Below, piece after piece: positions 48,201-62,534 of a stretch of 64,000 nucleotides of DNA. The position numbers and the translations under genes were made by a program. The notes under the pieces were generated by a model that was not told the DNA's origin, ran no database searches, and saw only the letters and a program-made list of their open reading frames with translations. This stretch comes from Sindora glabra. Its lineage: Eukaryota; Streptophyta; Magnoliopsida; Fabales; Fabaceae. Positions within the stretch are counted from its first letter, which is position 1. Each line of letters opens with the position of its first letter. The stretch lies in contig CM035235.1 in assembly GCA_020226215.1 (NCBI GenBank), forward strand, positions 72,627,283 to 72,691,282, in the 5' to 3' direction.

Positions 48201-49189
48201 AATCTTGTAATTCCTTCGTGCCATTTAAAAATTGTTTAGGGTTGATGGCGAAGGCTAGTAGAAGAAAATAAATAATTTTAATTTAAAATATAATATAATT
48301 TATAAATATATTTTTATTAAAAAAATAAATATTTATTTAAATTATAAAAATAATATTTAAAAGAAGATAATAAATATATTTTTTATTTTTTAAAATAATA
48401 AATAAATAAGAGTAAATTTTTTTAAATTAATATTTAAAAAATAATAAAGGGAGAATATAATTTGTGGTGTTGCTTGTTTCTTGCGGCACATGGTTAGACG
48501 CTGGTTTTACTCTAGAGTCACTTTGACGCAGAGACGGTATCAATAATCAATAAAATCAAATTAAAACTGAGCATCACTGTTAATTATTCGGATAAAAGTT
48601 CGATTAATATTACGAGTAATAAGTTTGTCATTTCAATTCAATCAAACTGTCACGAACCCTCAACATTGGATCCAAAACGCAACATCTAAGTTAATCAGGC
48701 ATACAAAAATGTTATATATAACAAAATTAGAAAATGGAATTAAATTTTATATTTTTTATATTTATTAATAATTCTTAATTTATTTTTGAATTTTAATTTT
48801 AATTTTCAATTCATTGCATGTACTGTTTCGTGTGGCCTGATAGTTAGCTGCCATGGTTGAATTCTGCGTCATGTTACGTGTACAATTTGTACAATCAAAG
48901 CATTCAAGACTTGCTGATCATCTTTTTAATGTCCGTATTTTTTTCTTTTTGGACTGTAATGTCAATATTTATCAATATTGTGTTGTGCTCATGGCTTCAA
49001 AGGTATGATTTAATTGAGATCTTTGATTCTAAGGTAGTTAACTTTAAAATAAATTTTTTTAACAAATTTATTTTGCAAAAGTTATTTTTTTAATTTATTT
49101 ATAACGTTGTTAATTTCAACGTGATTGAAACCTTATTTAGAATCATGTTAATAGCAATAATTACACGTCAGTTTGAAATTAACCCATGG
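48201..49189. other. AT-rich DNA, no gene seen
   Basis: No protein family recognised. A 78-codon frame at 48857-49093 consists mostly of hydrophobic AT-coded residues and is probably noise. Confidence 0.5.
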
Positions 49190-49545
49190 AGGCCAATGAA
49201 TTAAGTAGCAAAACAGGCATTGAAAAATATAAAAATCGTAGGGCACATGGAGAGGTTAGTAGTGAATGGCCGACACAGGCAGCACCAAATAATAAATGCG
49301 TGGCCATTGCAAATTTCAAACTTGAAAATACAATTTTCCCTTACGGGAAGGTAACGTGATTAGTTGCAATTTCTTGTTGCCAATAACTTTTTCATTGACA
49401 AGATCTGAATCTTCTCCTTCTTACTATTCTTACTCGAACAAAAGTCTCTGTCTAAATTACCCAACCACATTTCAAAAAGTCCTCTCTCCTCTACACCAGC
49501 ATATTCACCTGACATGCATCGTCGACCCATTCAAATAAAGCAATA
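49190..49545 (+). repeat. Eroded duplication copy D, conserved island
   Basis: A diverged version of the islands at 18030, 26450 and 59935. It keeps GTAGCAAAACAGGCATTGAAA against GTAGCCAAACAAGCGTTGAAA, GGGAAGGTAACGTGATTAGT TGCAATTT against GAGAAGGCAAAGTGATCAGT TGCAATTT, and AAAGTCCTC...GCATCGTC..CATTCAAA against AAAGTCCTC...GCATCATC..CATTCAAA. The middle, including most of the open frame, has been lost or replaced. Confidence 0.7.
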
Positions 49546-52500
49546 ATGCTTTTCATACAGAGTTTTAATCCAATTTCTTATGTGATGCTTCTCTAAGAAT
49601 TTCTTTATAAGAATAGGTCTTATATATTTTATCGTGAATAACGTTATATTCATTTATATATTTAATTTCTACAAATTCTTGTTATTTTTTATGATATATC
49701 GTCCAATTTTAATATCCATTAATTATCTAATTAATCTCACTTGTTCACTCCAAGTACTATTCTCAACTATGGACATGAGTGTTTTCACGTGTAAATTCGA
49801 AATACAATCATCACACTTCCATTTTTCATCTTAACTATGATTTGTGCAATTCAATAAAGCAGGTTTTCTCACGGTATATTTGTGGGAGATATATAATCAA
49901 TCATACCGTAATATCAAAATTTGAATACTGTTTTTATTAATATTTTAATAAGTCAGATAATTTATTATCATAATTAAGTAATCACTAAAATTTAAAAGAT
50001 AATTTTCTTACTTATCAAAATATAAGTAAAAATTGAGTTTAAATTTGATCTATTCTTAATATAAAATATTTTATATTATAAAAGATGATGAATAAGAAGA
50101 AAAATAGATCATTAAATAATAATAGTTATAAAAAAATTTTAATAACAGTAAAGGATTTTTAATAACAAGTAATATGTATCAAAAATAAGATTTAAAATTA
50201 AATTTAAAATAAAAATTAATTATTATTATTAAATATAAAATAGTTAGATAAATATATAAAATTTATTTTAATAAATATAAAAATATTAAAATTTCATTTT
50301 AATATTTATAATATTTTTATTTAATAATTTTTATTAATATAATAATATATAGATAAGTAATAATATAAAATTAATATATGATAAGTCAAATTTGATTCCA
50401 CGAAAATAATGGGAAAACTTTCGATTATGGAATGACCAGAAATTGTCAAGACTGTGTTTGTCCCAAATGAACGTAATATTCTGTTTATCTATTTGTTTGT
50501 TTGCGTTTCAATTGCGAACGTTTTGGTCAACGATTGGAGGATGTAGACTTGTTCAACGTTACGGGTCAATGCCATCCATTGACCGAGTAGTGAGCACCAA
50601 CGAGGTTAATTGAGTGACGAAATAAAGGACTAATTTTTTTTTTCAGATATTTGTATTCTCCGATTAAACTTTATCATATGTATTAGTTATTTATTAAATA
50701 TTTCAAATTTATTTAAAAAAATAAAATTTTATTTTATTTTTTACCTCAAGCCATTGGTAATAATTTAATTTTAAGCAGAAAAGGCAAAATTATCTATTAT
50801 AAGAAAATTTTAAAGCTCGTTGGATATTTTTTATTAGTTTTAAAAAATGTTCTATCATAATTTTTTAATTTTTTGTTTTTTTCAGGTTTTGGTTAATTCA
50901 ATTATTTGATTTACTTAGAGACAGTAATTAGTAAACAAGTAAAACCATGAATTTTATTTTTTTAAAATTCTATCGAACCCTAAATTCCAAACATAAAACT
51001 CAGAACCTAATATACTAAATTGTAAATTACCATTATATATAATTTAGAGTTTAATTTAGCTATTTAGTAGTTATCGTTTAGGACTTAAAATTTAAGGGCT
51101 GGGAGCATTTTTTAAAACAAAAATTTTATTATGATAATTTTGTCTTCTACATAAAATTAAATTAGTATTGCTGACATAGTAAAAAAATTCAAATCAAATT
51201 TCATATTTTTCATCAAATTAGAATATTGAATTCATAACTAATACACATTAAAATTGATAGGAACCCGCTAAATGGTGCGCTAGTGATAGAAAATTTGGAT
51301 AGTATACTGAGCATCTTAAGTTCAGCCTCCCTGCCAGTAATGTATTTAAAAAAATTAATTGGAGAACTTTAGACTTTTTTTAATAATAAATAAAAATTTT
51401 ACTTGTTCTCACTTCATTGAATTTCATTTTATCATACCAAACCAAAGAGAGAACTACACCTTAGTTTTGCCCTTAAACAAAATTCATTTTGTATCTCTAA
51501 TCAAATTACTGAACGAACATATAAGGAAAAAACACAAATTATGCTGTTTATCTTTGCATAAATTTTGGATATCATACCATCTGAAAGAATTTTTCCACAC
51601 GCCTTTGATTAACGATCTATGTGCTAATATCCATGCTCGGATCCAAATTCATGTCAAGTTGTATTTGGTATAATAAAATAGAATAAAAAAAATTGTTCAA
51701 TAGGCATTAATATAGAGCAAGAATGTTTATCTTTTAGAGAATAATTATTTCAATAGAATTTTTATTCTATAACAGAAATAATAAAATGATCATTCTATCA
51801 TTTATGAAATAAATTTTTATACTTTTGTTCCTTACTTCTTCCATATATTTCAAATTATTCTTTATTAATAAATAATAAAATAATATCTATTTTTAATATT
51901 ATATTATTAAAATATTTTAATAAATATATTTTTAATAAAATTTAAAATAAAATGTTTTTGTTAGTTAATATGAGACAATTTGATAAATTAATTTTTTATA
52001 TTTTTATTATCAAAATTATTTTTTATTTATGATATTAATAATTATAATTTTTATGTTCAATTGTAAAAAATTAGAAATAAATAAATAAAGATAATATCAT
52101 CTTTCATTTAAATTTGATTTTAAGTTTATATTGTTTAAATTTTGTTTGGAATGAGACCCATATTCAATAATTTATTGTGATTAAAATTCTTTAGAAATAC
52201 AGTACTCTTCTAGTTAATCAATTAATTATTATTATATTTTTAATAGTAAAAGTGGTTAAATACAAATATAAAAAAATCAAGGATCAAATTATAAATATAA
52301 AAAAAGTGTAAAATCTTCAAAGCATATCAAATATCATTTAAATTAAAAGCTTTCAATTAATTATTGGTATTTTTTAGTACAGTATAAATTATGAATATAA
52401 TTTATTGTCAAATTGTTGTTCTTAAAAATAACACATTTAAGATATGAATAAAACTTTGATATAAAGTTTATACATCAGTTATTGCACATTATGACATCTA

Positions 52501-53503
52501 CTTAAAACTCTCTTATTTTTAATAAAAAAATCATTTTTCCAACAATGTGACATATCAATAGATAGTAGTATATGAAATTTTGAGATACACCATAACTATT
52601 TGAGTTAGCCCCCCTCATTTAATTTTAAAATCTATTTAAGTGAACCTACCTCAATTTTTAAAATCCAACACTTAATCTCTTTAAAATTTTAACTTAAATG
52701 AAATCATTAACCAAATGTTAATTTTGATAGAATTTCATATATACATGTCCTAAGATAGAATTAAAAAAAAATTGGGCACAAATCACCTAATATTCGAACA
52801 TCATATTGGGTGTCAACTAATCTAGATTTGAATTAGGTAAGATCACCTTAAGTAGTAAAGCTGTCCCAACTAAATTTTAACGTAATTGCATTCTCAAAAA
52901 CTTAAATCCGAAACTTCTAATTAAGTTAGAACAACCCTATGTTAGGAATTAAAAATTTTTAAAACATTAAGGTTCAATTCCTTTCTTTATCATGGGGTTC
53001 TATTAAAAAAAATTATTTTCTTGTTTTATTTTTAAATTGTCAATTTTGAAAATAAAATTTCGCACTTGTTAATTGTTATTTAGAGATACTTGACTCAAGG
53101 TTAATGACTTATCATCAAATATCTATTAAATGAACGCTATTCTATTAATTATATCAATCATACACGTAAATTGTAATAATTCCATCTAAGATAATTCAAA
53201 CAAAAAATAATTTATGCATGAGATTAGAAGCATAATAAGTTCAAAATAACATCAACTTATTTAAATAAATAAAATAAGAATTTAAATTTGATCTATTAAA
53301 AATACTATTACTTATTTATGGGTTTTCATAATATATTAATAAAAAATTATTAAAACTTTTTATTATTAATAAAAAAATTTAATTACTAATACTTTTTTAA
53401 TAATATATCTTCTTCTCATTCATTAATAATATAAAATTTTTATACTAACATAATAAATTATATTTAAATGCATAAAATAATACCATATCATCTCTAAAAA
53501 ATT
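49546..53503. other. AT-rich intergenic DNA, no gene seen
   Basis: No domain recognised on either strand. A somewhat GC-richer patch at 50440-50620 holds a GTTACGGGTCAATGCCATCC word reminiscent of block D fragment 3. A 104-codon frame at 51359-51673 has no family features. Confidence 0.55.
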
Positions 53504-53719
53504 ATGAAATTATATTATTCTAAGTTAAATTTGTTGGACAATTACACAGTTTTTACGAAAGGAAGAGTTCCTGCCATCGAAGTATCACCCAAAGAACGCG
53601 CCAATTTCTTTATCTTTGGGAGAAATGCTTATTTAGACATTGCTTATTATGTTATATTAATAATAATATGTGAATTTATTTTATTTAATTATTATTTATT
53701 CTTAATTATAATAAAATAG
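53504..53719 (+). CDS. Short ORF, possible gene fragment
   Basis: A 71-codon frame whose middle part (TKGRVPAIEVSPKERANF then IFGRNAYLDIA) is GC-richer and protein-like, followed by an AT-coded hydrophobic tail that is probably not original. I do not recognise the family. It may be a captured exon fragment. Confidence 0.25.
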   Translation: MKLYYSKLNLLDNYTVFTKGRVPAIEVSPKERANFFIFGRNAYLDIAYYVILIIICEFILFNYYLFLIIIK

Positions 53720-55949
53720 AAAGTCATATCAATTCATAATTAATGCATTTCTCCATATTTTGACCATTACGAGTGTTAGTGACCTCGCAAATAAGAAAAT
53801 CACGCATTAATTTGTACGATATATAGGATTAAACTTGTAAAAAGTATTTTAATTATAATTAACACTTGACCTAATAATTTCCTTGAAGTTAAAATTTTAT
53901 AGGGTTTTAGTTTCAAATTTAAAGTTCAAAGAAGTAATTCAACCTTAGAATATTATAGTATATTTTATCCAATATTTTTTATAAGTATATGTAATATATA
54001 GTTGATTACACGTCATGCTTGACATGTTGATGCGTTTTCAATCTTTAGTAGTAAAAATAAAAAATTAAGTATATTTTGTAGTAGAAATAGCACTCAAAGG
54101 ACAACGTTGAAATTCTTCTTTATATTTATCTTTATAATTTCCTTATAAAGTTAATTCATACACATCTAACTTTGATAAAAACTGATAATCACATTTTTCA
54201 ACTTTTTAATTGTATAGTATAATTTTTAGTATAGTTAATTGATATTAACAATCATAAGAATGGAAAGAATGAGATTTCGTTTATTTTTTGAAAAATATTT
54301 TTTATAAAGAAATTCATTTGATTTTATATATACAAATGGAGGAGTGATATATTAATTGTATTACTTAATTTTAAAAAATAATATTTAGAGTCATTATAGT
54401 AAAAAAATAATTTTCTCTTAAAAAATTAAATTCTATTACATTTTTTATATTTAATAATAAATATATAAAATATTTTTTATAATTTTAATAATTTATAATT
54501 ATATTTTTATAAAACATATTTTCTATCAAATTAAATAAAAAATAAATTAGTGGGAGAGAAAGAATGATATAGACAAGAAAGAGGCATGGATGGGAAAGAG
54601 AGAAAGATATATAGGAGACAAAGGAGGAAGGGAGAAGAAAGAAAAATGGAAAGAGGTAGAAAGAAAATGATAAAATAGAAAGGGTAGAAAGATAAGAAAA
54701 GAAAATATAGCGAGAGTATGGGATCAGGTAATATAATTTCAGTTGGGAGGGTGATTTCTCCTTCTTATTCTTTAGTTTGATGATAGAAAGGAGTAATCTA
54801 TTAAACTCACGTATGTAAAAGCACAAACTCATAATAAAGTAAAGAAAAGATAAAATATTTTAAAAAATATTTGAATGTTATTTAAATTAAATAAAGTGAT
54901 TTCTTGTAAGTAAAATGGGAAGTCATTTTCTCCTAAATACATTATATTAGGACAAAGAGTAATTCCTTTTAATTTAAAGGAGAAATTATTTTCTCTTAAA
55001 TATACTATTTTTATTACATTAATTATTTTATTGACTCCAAATATAACAAAATTAAAAATAGTTTATTAAAACAATATTTTCCCTACAAACAAAAAAACGA
55101 AAGAACAATTTTAATTATTTGAAGAAAAATGAATTCATGTTGGTGAATAAACGTTAGATAAATTAACCCGTATCCGACTACATATATGCTTGTGTAGTAA
55201 AGATCCACTTGGACTACTTCTCCCACCTATTTTAATAATAGTTTATTAAAATATAACCTTTGCATTTGATATTCTTTTCTACAAGCCAAAATTATGTTTT
55301 ATGTAAAAATTTGTTGTTACTAGTGAAAATTGGAAAAAAAAATCCCACGTCTTATTTAAATCATGAATTAAAATAAGTTTGTCTTAAATCAAATTGTAAG
55401 TCAGTTTACTCGTACTCCTTTAACAATAATGATCCACGTTGCACTTAATTTAATCCAAATCAGCCCCACCACTCAGGCCCGTATACGACGGGTCATAAGT
55501 TTTACCCTCGGTTATTTTGTTAAAAAAAACTTTTTATTAGGATTTTCTCTTTTTTTTCCTTAAGGTATCTCACATCTTTTACTAATTTCTATCCATAGTA
55601 AAAAACATAATAGGTAATTAACTTCGCTTGATAAAAATACATCTAAAAATTAAATTTAGGTCTTTTTATTAAATATGAAGTATCTTAAAATTTAATATGC
55701 TTTCATTGAATCAACTGATTATAATAAAAAAAAATTATTTGTTTATATATAATTATAACTTTTTATTATTTATTACATTTATGTATCTTTGATTAATAAA
55801 ATGAAATATAGATAATAATAAAAAATAATTTTTTTAAAATAATATTAAATAAATAATTTTTATTTATTTTAATATTTTATAACTATAAATATAAATAAAT
55901 AAAATCATAACGAAAGAATTTTTTATTAAAACAAATAGAGGAATTAAAT
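53720..55949. other. Intergenic DNA with a purine-rich tract
   Basis: No gene seen. At 54545-54720 the + strand is almost pure A/G (GGGAGAGAAAGAATGA-type). It causes a false 115-codon Phe/Leu/Ser-rich frame on the minus strand. The flanks (54290-54480 and 54840-55000) carry AAGTCATTTTCTCC / AAGAAATTCATTTGA words in opposite orientation, so the tract may sit inside an old MITE. Confidence 0.5.
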
Positions 55950-58900
55950 ACAAATTGGCTCATCTTGATAATAGAGGGAATTGCACAGTTGGTACTAGAA
56001 TTTCTTCCATTTCCATGTTCGACTTATCTTATTCTACCTTATTGGGCTCTATATGCAATTGTGGTAAAGTCTAATCTTCTATTTTATTTCTTTATTCTTA
56101 GTTTGTAAATTATGATTTAAATAATGAAATATTAGGATCCAATTACATGCTTGTTTTTCATTTCGTACCATGATTGAATTATGGCATTGCTGTGTGAATT
56201 ATCCAATAGTAGTGTCCCCCCCCCCCCAATTTATGCAATATTTATACTCCAATGTCCATGTTTTAAAATAAAATAAAAAGAGAAAAATATTTTGATCTCT
56301 CTTATATTTTAATAAATTTACATGAACCTCCCTCTAAAATTTATACAGATCTCTCTTATAATATAAATACAAATAAAAATTTAAATTTGATTTTTTCATT
56401 GTGAAATTATGAAAAAAATTACCAGAGTTTAAATATAATAATATGAGAGATCATAAGTGTTTGGTGTTAAAAGAATATGTTTTGATTAAATTCGAATGGA
56501 CTAATAAATAAGTTAACTTTTGAGGTAAGTATAATAACTTTTTAATCATTTACACTTAATCAAAGCATATATTTGATAAAAAAATATTTAGAATGTTTTA
56601 TTTTATTTAATATGAATTAATAATCATCATTTCTCATCAAATTATTAATGAAAGATTTAAATTTGAATTCAAGGGTAATATTTTTATTTGTATTTTAAGA
56701 AAGGTTTACCTAAATTTTGAAATTAAAAGAAATATTTATAATTTCATTAAAACGGAGAGAAGGACAAAGTATTTTGTCGAATACATAAATTCATTTAATC
56801 CATGCATGGAGCTGCACTAATTAAAGCATCACAAACCTCAGCGTCAACTTAAATCTAGATTTAATAATTTAATAAAACTTGAATATGGCGCAATGTAATT
56901 CAACTAAATGTTTAATATACTAGCTTTATCCAATTCAGCATCTGCAGCCAATATTCAATCAGGATTCATTTGGTGTATTGTATAAGAAATAAATGATAGT
57001 ATAGATAAATATTATCATATTTAATTAAATGTTTAAATCTTATATGAGATAGTATAATGTAATTTAATTAATTTATTTTATATAATTAATATAAGATAAA
57101 TTAATCTTTTTTCTGTGGCCATGTTATAACATGATATGATGGATAAATAATAGTATAAATAAATATTATCATATTTGATTAAGTATTTAGACCTAATACA
57201 AGATAGTATATTGTAATCTGGTCAACTTGTTTTATATATTAATATAAGATAAATTAATCTTCTCTTTGTAGACCTATTATAATAGCAAAGGATTAGAATA
57301 AAATTTATCATTCTTAATTTAGCCTCAATTTATTTCTATATTATTCTATCTTCATTAATAATTATTGTTTATCCTATAATTTAATCTTAAAAATATCAAT
57401 AATGTTGCTTTAAAACATATTAATAATTTAATCTTAACTTATTTTAACTTATTTATCATTCCTAACTTAGTCATAAATAATTTTAGCCTTAAAATATTAA
57501 TATTTATTTTTTACATATATAAAGAGGTAAAAATATAATAAATCATCAATTATTATTAATTAAAGTCATTATAAAATATTAAAATTTATAATTATCAAAT
57601 ATGATAAAATAAATGCAGTAGGAATAAGTTTTAAAAGAATTATCAAACATTTGATTGTATTAAATTTTATCCTCTCATTATTCTATATTATAATATCATG
57701 TTTGTTTATCTTATCTTATCATATATCATCATGTTTTTAAAATGTGTCCTAATTAGCTTATTTATTACGTGAAACAAAGTCTTAATTTGATTAATATTAG
57801 GAAGAGGATTCACGCCATTCCCTAAATAAGAATAAGATATAATTTATGATCAGGATAGTATTAATTATTATAATTTTTGACATGATAAAATAATTAATAT
57901 TTGGAAAAGGATTCTCATCCATACCCACTTAATAAGAATATATTTTATTGATGATTTGTTTAGAAATTAGTATATCCCCCACCATAGGAATATAATATTA
58001 TTTGTAATCAATCTAATTTTAATTTTATGATAATTAATAATTTTGAATTGATAAAATAATTAATATTGGATAGAGGATTTTTGGTCATACTATATTATGT
58101 AATTAATAATATCATGGTAACTATTTCTTAAATAGATATTGTGGGATGTTTAACACCTTTCTCACACATAATTAAACTCTTGAACATTTTTTTTGGAAAG
58201 AGATTTATTTTATCCACATTTTTAGATATCTAATTTTTAAAAAAAAATTAGTATCAACTTTTATTTTATTTTTAATTATTAAAATAGTCATCATTCGCAT
58301 TGCGCTACCCTCAATGTAAATTGTGATAGATTGGGAATTACTTAGAATTGCTAAAGAGTCACACTCAATGAAAATAATTATATAATATAATATGACCTAT
58401 TTTATCTTATTAATCCTCATGTCTTTGTTTCTTATTTTATATAAATATGTTCTTATATTTGTAGTTTATTACTTTATATATATTTTTATGTTTGTGTTAT
58501 CATATCATATTTATGTTAGGTTTGTTGAATGTAGTTACACTTTACCTCATATACTTTGGAGCTCTATAAATGAGCTTATGCATAATCATAGGTTAGTAGA
58601 ATTACGTAGCGAAGCGTGAAGAAAGGATATCTCCAATTGATTTTCGTAAGGGTTGCAATTCAAGTTATACCTTATTCTATAAGTATGAGTGCATAAGAGG
58701 GTATTTATTCCTCCTTACATATATAGTTATGGGATGGAATCTCTATATCTTTGACATAACAAACAGTTTGTTTTATCATAGGACATAAAACTACCTCAAA
58801 AATCAATGTACTAATGGTGAATATAATTGCCAACCATTGAAGTGAGATAAATCATGAGAAATAGTAATTAGTAATTTAATAGTATTCAAATTTTAGTTCA

Positions 58901-61900
58901 AGGGGAAACACTTTTCTTCCTATTTTGACAAATTCCCTTTCAATATTTGACACTTAAGTTCACTTTAATCATTTAATAAATTAACTTTTCTCTCTTTTCT
59001 CTCTCTCTTTTACTAATAGAGCAACTTTCAAGCCTCATTTTATAATATTTTATTTATCAATAAATCACTAATCTAATTTATTAAATTTTATTTATTTGTA
59101 CAATATTATATAAAATTAAATAATTTAAACCAGTAATACACTAATACAATTATATCATAGTCATTACCTCTTTTCTCTTTTGTAGGGCGGGCGAATCTAG
59201 TTCGGAGTTTATAGCTTCTTACATCCCACGAAGACTTTATAGCTCATGGACCGTACAAACAAAGCACTTTATTTGTACTATCTCTTGGACACATTGTCTT
59301 GACAAGGTTTTATGATGACTCCAATTGACAAAGTTGTAAAATACTGTATAAATATTGCCCAACATTAGGATATCATGACTTGAAAGAAAAAATGCAAAAA
59401 TTTTGAACTTATTTTCATTATAAAAAAACTGAGGTAAGCAAAACTCTATCTTTCATATTAATGTTAATGATGTCTTGTATAGCCCATTAATGAAGATTTT
59501 CCACATGACCCGCGCGAATTTATATACATATTGCTCATTTTATTAAGAATTTCGTACTATGAAAGCACGGAGATATGAATTATTTAATCATAATGGGTCA
59601 ATACCAACTCGTATTTTTGGCTTCGAAGATGAGGTTCAATTCAACTTTGATGGAAAAAAAATCTATGGTATATCATCGATACAATATATATTAATACATT
59701 ATTAAATTTGATTGTTAATATATTATTATATAATATGTAAATTTTAATTTTTGAAAAAATAAATACAATTAATTATCGAATCTAGCCGTACATCGCTACA
59801 TCAAATTATCAGTAATTTTTTGAAATCTCCCGTCTTTGATAAATTAAAATTACAAGTTACAACTGCAATATTATTATTTTTATTATTATACTAAATACAA
59901 GAATAACAATTGTAATCATAACCTAGAATTATATTGGAACCAGTCATCCCGTCAAGATAGCAACTCGCTGTTGGAGATTATTCAACGGAGTAGCCAAACA
60001 AACGTTGAAAAACTATAAAGATGTCATCAGTGAATTGCTGAAACCATTTCATAAACGAGAAGGCAAAGTGATCGGTTGCAATTTATTTGGACGAAAAAAT
60101 TGTCAGTTGACATTTGGTTGGATCATAGCTAAAAATACAATTCGAAAGACTTTTGTCGTGGATGGCCTTTTCATGCATGTAAACAACTGATATCGTATTC
60201 GTGAAAGTTTAAAATACTCAGATCCCACAAAGTCGTTGCATGTTGCATCCATTGTTGAAATTACAGCATTTGAGAAAGTCCTCCTCCTCGCCACACTACC
60301 TGTCTTTCCGCCGAACAAGCATCATCTACTTAATTCAAAATTCAAATATACAAATTGGAATGGGATGTATGCGACTCAAGTCACATTTTATAATTCTTAA
60401 TAGGTTTCGTCTTTAATTTCAGTTGGGTATTATGTGTAAGATTTCAGTGATTGTTAATGTGTAATTATTTTTTTTCTTATATTCTAACTCTTAGAATGTT
60501 GCATATATTTAATTTAGTAAAATTTACATCGATTATTTTGCAATTAGGTCATAATTTTAGAATATAATTAAATTATTTTATTAATATTAAATTTTGACAT
60601 TATCTTAGATTTTTTATCATAATTTGAGTTTCAAAGATTCAATTGGGATAATCCTTATATGTTTGGAAAGATAATAAGAAGCTCTACAAAACTTGTGTTG
60701 AAGGCAAGGCCTAATTTGCTCATTTGAAAGTTTGAATTTTTGTTAAAAAAATGAAGTGATATTGCTGTCTAACTTGGTCCGGTCTCAATTTTTGAGTCAT
60801 ATATAGAGTTTTAAAAATCAAATTAAATTCAAATTAATGCCCAAGGTTACTTTAGGTCCATCTCAACAATTTTCATGTTTTGATATTAGTAAAATTATAT
60901 CATTTTGATAGTTATATAGTAGCTGAAAGTTAATTTATTGGATTTTATTTAGTAAACTTTCTAAGTGTTTTGATTTGTAAATTAAGTTCTGAACTTTCAA
61001 ATTAAGTAAAGTCTATTTCATTATAACTTCCCATATTTTTAATCTTTTTTTTAAGTGGCTACCTATAATTTTGAAATCTAGAATTGAGTTTTTAAGTTTC
61101 TTATTGAGTATTAGCTTTTCCTCTAAATGCCATTTAATTGCAAATATCTGTCTAAATTTCCAAATTGACATCCACATTATCATTTTTTTAACTTAGAAAA
61201 TTACAAATATCTAATTCTAAATTTTTAAGCAGTAAGTAACCATTTAGAAAAATAGCCAAATCATAAGGAGTTGTTGATTAATTTAACTTATATAAAATCT
61301 GCATTTTTAGTTAGTATATATGTATATTGTTTTTCCTTTTTTATATGACGTTTTGTTTACTTTACTACTCACATGATAATAAGAAACAGCTGTTGAAGGT
61401 ATATGAACAAATGTTTTCAGGAATTTAAAAAAAAAATTTTAAGTAAGCACAGAACTTCTAATGAAACAGGCTAGTAATTGCTCTCCAAATTCAAACTATG
61501 TACAAAAAATACTTTGAACTTATTATTCTTCCACATATTAGGGTTTTCAAACTCAAGAAAATAGTTAAAAAAAAAGTCAGAAATAAATCTTACAAAAAAG
61601 GTCATCTCACTAATAAAAAAGTGGGAGTCAATCAGCTATGAGACATCCACTTATTATAACCTTAATTTATCAAAATTAAAAATTAATAAGATTAATTTAT
61701 ATCACAATATATTCAATAAATCATAAAATGGACCCATATTTTTACATATCATTTTACATATAAATAATTAATTTTATTAAATATTTTTATTCAAATAGTT
61801 AATATTATTTACTAATTAAATTAATTAATATAATTATTTATTAACTAATAATTAATTGAATCAGTTAAGACTTAACATAATTAATTAATTGTCCGAAGGA

Positions 61901-62534
61901 GTCACATAATAATCTCTTTCTTTGTCAAGTGACAATTAATTCTCATAACTTCTATGATAGCCTAATAGAGTCATCAATGACATCAACCATAATGATAAGT
62001 GAAAATTATAAATTTAACCTTAATGTTGTCAAATTGTAAATCGAATAACAAATCCAAAAAAATCAAAAGTTCAAATTATGAATTGTAAGATTCATGATCA
62101 ATAATTAAAATAACATAAACTTAATGTTATATACATATAAAAATAATTAAATAATGTAAAAAAAGTCTTTGAAATAAATATTTAAAAGATACTAGATTAA
62201 TAATTAATAAAACATGCAAGTGTATAATAAAATAACCAAATAATGCTTCCTAGTTATATAAATAAAATTATTATAATAAAAATAAAGAGAAAACAAGATT
62301 TCTAGAGTTAGGTTTTCCTTAAAATTTAACTTGACCAATATTAGAATTTAATTGAAAGTCAAGAATTAAAATCAATCAAATCACATAAATCATAAGATTC
62401 ATATAATTTTAATTAAGATTCTATTACACAATATATTCATATGGACAAATCAAATCCATGGATGCTTTGACTTAAATCGAATAACATGAATTGAACTGTG
62501 GATTTGATAACTCTAGTATTAGTTATGAATCCTT
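55950..62534 (+). repeat. Segmental duplication, block C
   Basis: Starts at TTGGCTCATCTTGATAATAG, matching A 13975 and B 21400, and runs colinearly to 62534, where it is cut by a Copia LTR. It lacks the first 1.9 kb of the unit. It shares with B the 1.4 kb that A lost, ending TAGTATTAGTTATGAATC just before the LTR; in B the same words end about 320 bp upstream of the receptor kinase ATG. A 12-C run at 56216-56227 replaces a T/C run of A. Confidence 0.93.
59935..60405. other. Conserved island of the duplicated block, copy C (unassigned)
   Basis: The longest version of the + strand frame: from 60005, MKNYKDVISELLKPF, REGKVIGCNLFGRKN, QLTFGWIIAKNTIRKTFVVD, GLFMHVNN, then the TGA found in all copies, then YRIRESLKYSD, SLHVASIVEITAFEKVLLL and TNWNGMYATQVTF. 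If the TGA were read through or spliced out, about 135 codons would be continuous. The minus strand is open at 60103-60318. No family recognised; C shows more substitutions from A here than B does. Confidence 0.55.

Noticed and set aside
54485..54832. 115-codon minus-strand frame, Phe/Leu/Ser-rich, membrane-like
   Set aside because: It is a complement of the purine-rich tract; no start context or family features.
56216..56227. C12 homopolymer as a special signal
   Set aside because: Corresponds to a T/C run in blocks A and B; simple slippage or a sequencing artefact.
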